DNA of 11,653 nt from Campylobacteraceae bacterium. Its GTDB lineage: Bacteria; Campylobacterota; Campylobacteria; Campylobacterales; Campylobacteraceae. Below, piece after piece: positions 6,356 through 11,653 of this stretch (the first letter of the stretch is position 1; each line of letters opens with the position of its first letter). The stretch lies in NCBI GenBank assembly GCA_031276365.1, contig JAISNG010000149.1:1-11653 (forward strand). The letters run 5' to 3'. A program made the translations under genes and the position numbers. The notes below the pieces were generated by a model that did not search any database, had not been told where the DNA came from, and saw only the letters and a program-made list of their open reading frames with translations.

Positions 6356-7759
6356 CTACACCTCATCTTCGCTGTATATTTTCCTCTGGCACATCAGTTT
6401 TTGATTGAAAGCAGGCAATAACAGCAGCATCTCGTCTGCGCTTATGCCCTGTTCACTGCCCATCAAGACTATCCTCTCAACGGTATTTTCAAGCTCTCTT
6501 ACATTGCCAGGCCATGAGTATTGACACAAAATATCCATAGCTTCATCGGTTATGACAATCTTCTTTTTGTGGTTGTTCATGGATTTTTTAAGGAAAAAAT
6601 TCACCAAAAGCGCGATATCATCACCGCGTTCCCTAAGAGGCGGCAAATCTATCGGTATCACATTTAAACGATAGTATAAATCTTCCCTGAAAAGCCCCTT
6701 TTCTACCATGTTTTCAAGGTTTCTGTTGGTAGCGGCAATAAGCCTCACGTTTACCTTTATCGTTTTGCTTCCGCCAACTCTCTCAAACTCCCTCTCCTGC
6801 AAAACCCTCAAAAGTTTTACCTGCGCGGAAGCCGATATATCGCCTATTTCGTCCAAAAAAAGAGTACCGCCGTCCGCCAACTCAAAACGCCCCTTTCTCA
6901 TCTCTTTTGCATCTGTAAACGCCCCTCTTTCATGTCCGAAAAGTTCGCTTTCAATAAGCGTATCGGTAATCGCAGCACAATTAAGCTTCACAAAAGGCTC
7001 ATCTTTTCTTTTGCTTCTCTTGTGTATCGCAGCGGCTACAAGCTCTTTGCCCGTGCCCGTTTCGCCTCTTATCAAAACCGTAACATTGCTCTCACAGATA
7101 CGCTCAACGACGTTATACACAGATTTCATCTTGGGACTTTCGCCAATGATATCGCCGAAGTTATGTACTTTGGAGTCCCACTCCATCTTATAATAAAGCT
7201 TAAGCTCCTTTAGCCGCTCCTTCTCTTTTGTAATGATATCATGCGACTCTATAGCTTGCGCGAAGATAGAGTTTATCACTGTCAAAACGCGCACAATGGA
7301 GTTAAAATCGTTCGGCGTTATGCTGGTGGTATTCGCGCCCAAAACGCCGATTAGTTTTTGATTTACAAGCATCGGCACAGCTATATATGAGATGGAGTTT
7401 TTATCGCGGCTTCCTGCTTTGTTTAAAAACATGATATTGTTGTGGACATTTTCTATCACGACAGGTTCTCTGCTCTGAGCTGCAAATCCCGTAACACCCT
7501 CGCCTATCTTATACACGGAGGACTCTTTTTGAAATTTATTTAAGCTGATACAGGCATAAACGTTCAGCATATTGTCATCATTTACAGTATGAACGGTGCA
7601 GTTCTTAAGGTGGAGTTTGTTCTCTAAAATATATAAGGCTTTTTGCAAAGATGCGGCGATATCTACCGAATTTGACATGACCAAAGCTATCTCGTAGAGC
7701 ATCGTAAGTTCTCTTGTATTCAGGCAATCTCCGCAGTTTAGATTATCAAATGCAAGCAT
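6356..7759 (-). CDS. nifA: NifA-like sigma-54 activator lacking the helix-turn-helix
   Basis: Enhancer-binding-protein family ATPase that remodels sigma-54 RNA polymerase. Start ATG 7759 is preferred over GTG 7765: AGGAG lies 8 bases before the ATG but only 2 before the GTG. The 467 residues hold a GAF sensor domain (about 15-170; KIGEGVTGFAAQSREPVVI is typical of NifA), a short linker, then AAA+ from about 200. Walker A GETGTGKE is at 232-239, the sigma-54 loop GAFTDA at 279-284 (Asp replaces the usual Gly), Walker B GGTLFLDEIGD at 297-307, and SWPGNVRELEN at 415-425. Only about 44 residues follow; NifA proteins usually have 80-100 more, ending in a Fis-type helix-turn-helix, and that is absent. 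A CxxC (Cys9, Cys12) precedes the GAF domain. Its neighbour nifT supports the NifA assignment, though another sigma-54 activator type is possible. Confidence 0.85.
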   Translation of the reverse strand: MLAFDNLNCGDCLNTRELTMLYEIALVMSNSVDIAASLQKALYILENKLHLKNCTVHTVNDDNMLNVYACISLNKFQKESSVYKIGEGVTGFAAQSREPVVIENVHNNIMFLNKAGSRDKNSISYIAVPMLVNQKLIGVLGANTTSITPNDFNSIVRVLTVINSIFAQAIESHDIITKEKERLKELKLYYKMEWDSKVHNFGDIIGESPKMKSVYNVVERICESNVTVLIRGETGTGKELVAAAIHKRSKRKDEPFVKLNCAAITDTLIESELFGHERGAFTDAKEMRKGRFELADGGTLFLDEIGDISASAQVKLLRVLQEREFERVGGSKTIKVNVRLIAATNRNLENMVEKGLFREDLYYRLNVIPIDLPPLRERGDDIALLVNFFLKKSMNNHKKKIVITDEAMDILCQYSWPGNVRELENTVERIVLMGSEQGISADEMLLLLPAFNQKLMCQRKIYSEDEV

Positions 7760-7767
7760 CAGCACAT

Positions 7768-7772
7768 CTCCT
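7768..7772 (-). promoter_or_regulatory. Ribosome binding site deciding the NifA-like start
   Basis: AGGAG on the - strand. Its 8-base spacing to ATG 7759 is good, while the upstream in-frame GTG at 7765 would be only 2 bases away. A further ATG at 7767 is out of frame and stops after two codons. Confidence 0.75.
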
Positions 7773-7789
7773 TTCTCTTTGTGAGAAAA

Positions 7790-7795
7790 ATTATA
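7790..7795 (-). promoter_or_regulatory. Sigma-70-like -10 box for the NifA-like gene
   Basis: A perfect TATAAT on the - strand, 30 bases before the ATG. A -35 at 17 bases would be ATTATT, a poor match, but the region is strongly AT-rich, as in many Campylobacterota promoters. It lies in the 78-base gap after nifT, the only real gap in this gene cluster, so the activator can be expressed apart from the genes upstream. Confidence 0.55.
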
Positions 7796-7837
7796 CGCCG
7801 ATTTGCTTATAAAATAATATTAATAACTGTATGTTTT

Positions 7838-8047
7838 TTAATCAGACAACCTTTTGCACACTGCCTCTTTTGGTAATTTCTTTACTCCTGGCTCTATCCA
7901 CCACGTTTGACCGTTGCTAAGCACCACTTCGCCGCCCCAGTTCTCTTCAGTGTTAAACTCTATCGTTTTGATAATCTCCTCCATATCCTTTTTTGCTATG
8001 TAAAAATAGATATTGTCGCCCTCTTCTCTTAACATTACCGTCGCCAT
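7838..8047 (-). CDS. nifT: NifT/FixU family protein
   Basis: A 69-residue soluble protein of the NifT/FixU family, found almost only in nitrogen fixation clusters. Its exact role is unknown and mutants usually have little phenotype. Family features: an N-terminal strand MATVMLRE, YFYIAKKDMEE at 14-24, the central NWGGEVVLSNGQTWWIEP at 36-53, and a Leu-Pro near the C-terminus. The ATG follows the TAA of the flavoprotein gene with no bases between, and its ribosome binding site (AAGGAG) lies inside the last codons of that gene, so translation is coupled. This is the strongest single indicator that the cluster belongs to nitrogen fixation. Confidence 0.92.
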   Translation of the reverse strand: MATVMLREEGDNIYFYIAKKDMEEIIKTIEFNTEENWGGEVVLSNGQTWWIEPGVKKLPKEAVCKRLSD

Positions 8048-9691
8048 TTACACTCCTTGAAAAAATCTGCTCAAAAATCTTATCAGCCTGCCGTCTTCGT
8101 ATTGCAGTTTAAAAAATCTCCCTTCAAGCTGTTTTACCAGCACATGCCGTTCCTTTTGGGCGTCCATATCTGCAAAGTCGCTCCTAAAATGCGCCCCTCT
8201 GCTCTCTTCTCTGAAAAGTGCGCTCAAAATCACCGCTTCGCTAAGCTGTAAAATATTTCTCAACTCAAGTATCGCCACAAGCTCTACATTGTTCTCCCTG
8301 CTCTTGTCCATACAATGCAATGACGCGGACTCCAAGCGCAGGTATTTGATGTAGTCCAGCGCCTCCTCAAGCTTCTCTTTGTCCCTTATGATGCCCGCTT
8401 TCAGATACATCGTCTTGCCTGCGCTTATCCTTATCGCGTTGAAATTTTTCGTAGCATCCCACTCAAATATACGTTGAACAAGGTTGATATTTTTAATAAC
8501 CTTGTCATAATCAATCGGCAAAAAACTCCTGTTTTGTGAAAACTCTTTGGCTTTTTTGCCAGCAAGCTCACCAAATACCACAGCTTCAAGCAGCGAATTT
8601 CCGCCAAGCCTGTTTGCCCCATGTATGCCAAGCGCCGCACACTCCCCGCAAACAAAAAGCCCCTTTATATCAGTAGTCGTGAAGTCGGATTTGATGCCTC
8701 CCATACTGTAATGAGCAACAGGTCTAATCTCCAAAAGTTCACTTGATATATCAACGCCTGCAAGGTTAAAGGCGTTTTTGTAAAGTGACGGAACCCTTGA
8801 CAAAAGCCTCTCTTTGTCTATATGTCGCATATCTATATAGACCTTTTCGCCCTTTTGTATCTCATTAAAAATCGCTCTTGATATCACATCTCTTGTGTCA
8901 AGCTCGTTGATGAAACTCTCACCTGAGCCGTTTACCAGCAAAGCGCCTTCAGCCCTTGCCGCTTCGGATATCAAAGCTCCGCTTTTTGCAAAGCCTGTCG
9001 GATGAAACTGCACAAATTCCAAATCCTCAAGCATCAAGCCGCTTCTAAGTGCTACAGCCAAAATATCACCGTTGGTATCCTGCGCATTTGTGCTGAACCC
9101 CCTATAAATCCCAGCATACCCGCCCGCGGCAAAAATCACTGCCTTTGCCAAATAGACAATCACCGAAGAATCCACCCTTTTTAAAGCGATGATGCCGCTT
9201 ATACGGTTTTTTGTCTTGACTATATCCATGACAAAAACGTTTTGCAACAGCTCAATGCCCGAAAGTTTGGCTCTTTTGATGAGTGTTTGCGTGATGGCTG
9301 AGCCTGTATTGTCGCCTACAAAACACGTCCTGTTTTCACTGCTTCCGCCAAAATTCCTCTGCAAAATATTGCCATTTTCATCACTGTCAAACTTCACACC
9401 ATAATCAGTTAGCTTTTTGATGATACGCGGAGCTTCCCTACACATGTAATTTACTGTTTTTCTATCTGCCAAACCTTTTGCGCTTTTTAGCGTATCGTCT
9501 ATATGCTTCTCTATGCTCTCTTTGTTGTTCTCGTCAAGCACGGCATTGATTCCTCCGCTTGCAACCGCGCTGTTTGATTTTAGGATATTGCTTTTTGTTA
9601 TAACGGCAACCCTGTTCATACCGTCTTTTGCCGCAAGAGCCGCCATAAGTCCCGCCGCGCCGCCGCCTACTACGATAACGTCATATATCAT
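8048..9691 (-). CDS. FAD-dependent fumarate reductase / aspartate oxidase-like flavoprotein
   Basis: A 547-residue member of the succinate dehydrogenase/fumarate reductase/L-aspartate oxidase flavoprotein superfamily. It has the FAD-binding GGGAAGL at 9-15, SGGINAVL at 45-52, QFHPTGF at 228-234 (His230), TRDVISR at 266-272, RPVAHYSMGGI at 323-333 (His327), GANRLGGNSLLE at 358-369, and ESRGAHFRSDF at 496-506. The last motif and the RNFGG...RTCFVGDNTG stretch (112-130) resemble FrdA/SdhA more than NadB. The His that covalently holds FAD in FrdA is Asn40 here, as expected of a soluble, non-covalent flavoprotein. No iron-sulphur or membrane subunit and no nadA or nadC lies nearby. It sits 3 bases after the aldo/keto reductase gene and abuts nifT. 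Its start ATG has only a weak ribosome binding site, so it probably relies on coupling. The reaction it catalyses is uncertain. Confidence 0.88.
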   Translation of the reverse strand: MIYDVIVVGGGAAGLMAALAAKDGMNRVAVITKSNILKSNSAVASGGINAVLDENNKESIEKHIDDTLKSAKGLADRKTVNYMCREAPRIIKKLTDYGVKFDSDENGNILQRNFGGSSENRTCFVGDNTGSAITQTLIKRAKLSGIELLQNVFVMDIVKTKNRISGIIALKRVDSSVIVYLAKAVIFAAGGYAGIYRGFSTNAQDTNGDILAVALRSGLMLEDLEFVQFHPTGFAKSGALISEAARAEGALLVNGSGESFINELDTRDVISRAIFNEIQKGEKVYIDMRHIDKERLLSRVPSLYKNAFNLAGVDISSELLEIRPVAHYSMGGIKSDFTTTDIKGLFVCGECAALGIHGANRLGGNSLLEAVVFGELAGKKAKEFSQNRSFLPIDYDKVIKNINLVQRIFEWDATKNFNAIRISAGKTMYLKAGIIRDKEKLEEALDYIKYLRLESASLHCMDKSRENNVELVAILELRNILQLSEAVILSALFREESRGAHFRSDFADMDAQKERHVLVKQLEGRFFKLQYEDGRLIRFLSRFFQGV

Positions 9692-9694
9692 TTG

Positions 9695-10807
9695 TCAAAG
9701 CCTGTATAAAAGATTGTATCTTGATTTATCCGCCGCGTTTATATGAGCAATGTTCAAGTTATTTTTTACATGCACGGGCGTTTTTGAACTGAAAAGCGAA
9801 GTCAAAATGCCTCTTGTGGAGCGGACAAATTGTAAAGCAAGCTCCACATCGCTTTTTAAACTCATCTTTTCATCTAGCAAATATCCAACTTCAGCCTTGA
9901 AGGATTTTTTAAAAAGATGCATCTGCAAAAGCGCACAACTGCCGATAACGCCAATGCCAAGCCTGTTTGCGGCTTCCAAGAGCGTGTAATATTTCCCATC
10001 TGCCATCTTTTGATTTTTCACCGTGTAGCCTTGAGTTTTTGCTATATTAAAAGGAGATTGGATATATCTGAAACGGTGGTTTTCACCGCCAACTTCACGC
10101 GCAGCATCATAAACGTTTTGCAGATTGATATGCTCCTCGTTGCTCTCATCATGTATAAAGGCATTCCATGAGGCGATACCGTAACTTCTTATCCTGCCCT
10201 TGTTCGCCGCCTCTTCAAAAAGCGCGAAAATTTCTTTTAGCCGTTCTAAAAATCTCTTAGCCCCAAATCTTTGCAGCTGCATTTCAGGATTGTGCAAAAA
10301 GTATATATCTATGCAGTCCAAAGAGAGATTTTCAAGCGATTTATTCAAAGACGCCTCTAAAAAGAGCGGCGTCATACAGTGCTGGTCTAACTCTATGTCG
10401 TCCTCATCGGCAAATCCCCTCTTGATGATGTTGTCCGCTATCCACTCGTAAGGATTTTTTGGAAATGGAAAATCAAGCGGTATGAAACCGCCCTTTGAAC
10501 ATACGACAATCTCCCCGCGTCTTACTTCGCCGTTTTCAAATAAGCCGCGCAAAACTTCGCCGACCTCCCTTTCGCTCTGCTGATACCTGTAATTTATCGC
10601 TGTGTCTATGACATTTATGCCGCCGAAAATCGCCTCTCTCAAAGCTTCTTTGTAGTTAAAATCGTAATTTTCTTCTTTATATGGCTCTTTTTTAAACGTC
10701 CCAAAACCTAATTTTGAGAAATACAAATCATTATGCTTTATATAAAAATCCCTGTAGTGAGAAAATTTTTTTGCAAACCCGTAAGTCGCCTCGCCTGTCG
10801 CATACAT
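9695..10807 (-). CDS. Aldo/keto reductase, first gene of the nif-linked operon
   Basis: Aldo/keto reductase superfamily (NADPH-dependent TIM barrel), 370 residues from ATG 10807. Catalytic tetrad visible: Asp68 and Tyr73 in DTAINYRYQ, Lys105 in VVCSKGGF, His172 in YFLHNPE. LGFGTF near 33-38 begins the barrel. An in-frame ATG at 10897 would add 30 residues, but it has no ribosome binding site, and the sigma-54 promoter lies inside that extension. The chosen start has AGG 7 bases upstream and begins MYATGEATYGF, a form I associate with this AKR subgroup. The protein is longer than typical AKRs (about 300-330), with an insert around 115-150. The substrate is unknown. It heads a tight operon with the flavoprotein and nifT. 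Confidence 0.88.
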   Translation of the reverse strand: MYATGEATYGFAKKFSHYRDFYIKHNDLYFSKLGFGTFKKEPYKEENYDFNYKEALREAIFGGINVIDTAINYRYQQSEREVGEVLRGLFENGEVRRGEIVVCSKGGFIPLDFPFPKNPYEWIADNIIKRGFADEDDIELDQHCMTPLFLEASLNKSLENLSLDCIDIYFLHNPEMQLQRFGAKRFLERLKEIFALFEEAANKGRIRSYGIASWNAFIHDESNEEHINLQNVYDAAREVGGENHRFRYIQSPFNIAKTQGYTVKNQKMADGKYYTLLEAANRLGIGVIGSCALLQMHLFKKSFKAEVGYLLDEKMSLKSDVELALQFVRSTRGILTSLFSSKTPVHVKNNLNIAHINAADKSRYNLLYRL

Positions 10808-10841
10808 AAAACTGCCTGATAATATTTTATAATTATCTACA

Positions 10842-10857
10842 TGCAAGAAGTGTTCCG
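10842..10857 (-). promoter_or_regulatory. Sigma-54 (-24/-12) nif-type promoter
   Basis: On the - strand this reads CGGAACACTTCTTGCA. Against TGGCAC-N5-TTGCA it matches 9 of 11 fixed positions, including the essential GG (10856-10855) and GC (10844-10843), exactly 10 bases apart, and a perfect TTGCA. Transcription would begin near 10831, 24 bases before the aldo/keto reductase ATG. An overlapping sigma-70-like pair (TTGCAT, 16 bases, TATTAT) is possible but weaker. Confidence 0.72.
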
Positions 10858-10963
10858 CATAATCAAAGATTATATTTTTCGGAATGATTTCAAACATGTT
10901 ATTTTTGTGATTTAAATGATTTGTAAAAATGCAAAATCCACTTCATCGTTCACATATTCTCTT

Positions 10964-10991
10964 CCGTCATTCCCGCACAGGCGGGAATCCA
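10964..10991 (-). repeat. REP-like palindrome, exact inverted copy of 4381-4408
   Basis: The core ATTCCCGCACAGGCGGGAAT at 10969-10988 is the reverse complement of the core at 4384-4403, and the flanking GG/CC and GACGG bases match as well. It lies about 110 bases upstream of the sigma-54 promoter. Confidence 0.85.
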
Positions 10992-11090
10992 TCACATAAT
11001 ATAAAATAAAACCATACAGAAAAATAAAAGAGTAAAATCCAAAATATTTAATCTTTCATAATTACTTTATTTGTTTGTAAGACTTTTTGG

Positions 11091-11110
11091 ATTCCCACTT
11101 TCACGGGAGT
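11091..11110 (+). repeat. Degenerate REP-like palindrome
   Basis: ATTCCC, an 8-base centre (ACTTTCAC), then GGGAGT, preceded by TTTTTGG and followed by GACG. Same layout as the 4381 element, with one arm mismatch. Confidence 0.6.
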
Positions 11111-11160
11111 GACGAAAAAATTATATTTTATGTGCTTTATTGTATCTTCCTGAACAAACA

Positions 11161-11322
11161 ATACGGCGTCAGTCGTCATCATAATATTGAAACAAAATTT
11201 AAATATAGACGTAAATTCTCCGTGGATACGACGTCAGTCGTCATAATAAGGTTGAAACATATCGCGTTTCATCTTGCATTCGTTGCTGTCAATCGCGTCA
11301 GTCGTCATCATGAGGTTAAACC
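11161..11322. CRISPR. CRISPR-like remnant: three degenerate repeats, 64-65 base period
   Basis: The repeats are at 11161-11193, 11226-11258 and 11290-11322. All share CGTCAGTCGTCAT; the first two also share ATACG at the start and TTGAAAC at the end, and the third ends GGTTAAACC. The two intervals (11194-11225, 32 bases; 11259-11289, 31 bases) are unlike each other. Repeat length, spacer length, period and the TTGAAAC end fit a CRISPR array, with the third copy decayed as a terminal repeat often is. Against this, there are no cas genes in the window, the repeats vary more than in a live array, and a related sequence occurs singly at 3850. Confidence 0.45.
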
Positions 11323-11367
11323 AACTTATTTACTTTTTTAGTAAAAATGTGGGAATCTTTCCCTTTT

Positions 11368-11427
11368 GTCATTCCAGCGCGAGCGATACTGTGTTAGCGT
11401 CATCACGAGGAATGCAGCAATCCAGAA
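11368..11427 (+). repeat. Dispersed repeat, second family, copy 1
   Basis: Starts GTCATTCCAGCGCGAGCG, continues through CGTCATCACGAGG and ends GCAGCAATCCAGAA. This is a two-part version of the widely seen GTCATTGCGAGCGAAGCG...CAATCCAG repeat found between genes in many bacteria. Confidence 0.65.
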
Positions 11428-11497
11428 CTTTTTCGTCATGCCAAAAATCAAAAATATAAACAATGTTTGTTTTTGGCAAGCAATGGCGCCCTCTTTT

Positions 11498-11534
11498 GCC
11501 ATTGCGAGCGAAGCGCCGTAATCCAGAAAATGAC
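11498..11534 (+). repeat. Dispersed repeat, second family, copy 2
   Basis: CCATTGCGAGCGAAGCG followed by GTAATCCAGAAAATGAC. Closer to the common form of the family than the copy at 11368, from which it is separated by about 70 bases. Confidence 0.7.
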
Positions 11535-11569
11535 ATAAAATAATCCATACATATAAATAACAACTTTCC

Positions 11570-11653
11570 GTCATTCCCGCGTATGAACCCTATACGAAGC
11601 ACATTTGCCCCCCTTTGTTATTCCCGCGTATGAACAAGACAAGGTACATGTGC
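11570..11653 (+). repeat. 47-base tandem unit running off the window
   Basis: GTCATTCCCGCGTATGAAC at 11570 and GTTATTCCCGCGTATGAAC at 11617 differ at one of 19 positions. Both are followed, after a short variable stretch, by ACAT(T/G)TGC, so the whole 47-base unit is repeated with small changes. The second unit is cut by the window end. The element is half of the REP-like palindrome, without the right arm. Confidence 0.65.

Larger units (their letters stand above)
10864..11653. other. Gene-free, repeat-rich right end
   Basis: No believable gene in roughly 790 bases. The short open frames run through repeats. I searched the stretch upstream of the sigma-54 promoter (10860-11090) for TGT-N10-ACA and found none. 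The contents, in order, are the exact inverted REP-like copy (10964), a degenerate copy (11091), a CRISPR-like repeat series (11161-11322), two copies of a GCGAGCGAAGCG-type repeat, and a 47-base tandem unit at the window edge. Confidence 0.65.

Noticed and set aside
6290..6358. Possible leftover of a NifA helix-turn-helix in another frame
   Set aside because: One frame reads LGCRCRQIAAH after a stop, but the surrounding residues do not form a Fis-type HTH and no helix before it is found; chance similarity is more likely.
6708..7193. 161-codon open frame on the + strand
   Set aside because: Lies antisense inside the AAA+ domain of the NifA-like gene; its Ser/Leu-rich content is a typical antisense shadow.
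10808..10897. 30-codon N-terminal extension of the aldo/keto reductase
   Set aside because: No ribosome binding site at ATG 10897, sequence unlike AKR N-termini, and it contains the sigma-54 promoter.
11087..11602. Several short open frames on both strands at the right end
   Set aside because: All run through the repeat families listed there and lack start signals.

Overview
The window is a low-GC bacterial chromosome segment. Compact gene pairs alternate with long, repeat-filled, gene-free stretches. The presence of nifT, a NifA-like sigma-54 activator, a nif-type -24/-12 promoter and AT-rich weak -35 promoters suggests a nitrogen-fixing proteobacterium, most likely of the Campylobacterota (Epsilonproteobacteria). 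That assignment is inference: there is no rRNA or marker gene here. A broken flavin reductase gene and many dispersed palindromic repeats point to a genome that tolerates decay and repeat spread.

Left part (1-3511, + strand): the 3' end of an unidentified gene with a hairpin after it, a gene-poor spacer, pyruvate kinase, a small lipoprotein of unknown role, a flavin reductase pseudogene (one frameshift and one nonsense codon), and an MmcQ/YjbR-family protein. Then comes a 1.2 kb gene-free block (3512-4744) of degenerate direct repeats and REP-like palindromes.

Middle (4745-5728, - strand): a metal-dependent amidohydrolase with a TTG start, a strong ribosome binding site and a Fur-box-like sequence just upstream. 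A second repeat-rich gap follows (5729-6355).

Right part (6356-10807, all - strand, read right to left): a nitrogen-fixation-linked cluster of aldo/keto reductase, a fumarate-reductase-like flavoprotein, nifT, and a NifA-like activator. The first three are nearly contiguous and start from a good sigma-54 promoter that I locate at 10842-10857. The activator has its own sigma-70-like promoter. It has GAF and AAA+ domains but stops before the usual C-terminal helix-turn-helix. I find no TGT-N10-ACA upstream element at the sigma-54 promoter. Together these suggest activation without DNA binding by the activator, which is the most interesting hypothesis in the window.

Right end (10808-11653): no genes, but several repeat families. 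One is a 3-unit series with a 64-65 bp period and TTGAAAC ends that resembles a decayed CRISPR array. Another is an exact inverted copy of a palindrome found at 4381. There are also two copies of a GCGAGCGAAGCG-type repeat and a 47-bp tandem unit that runs off the window.
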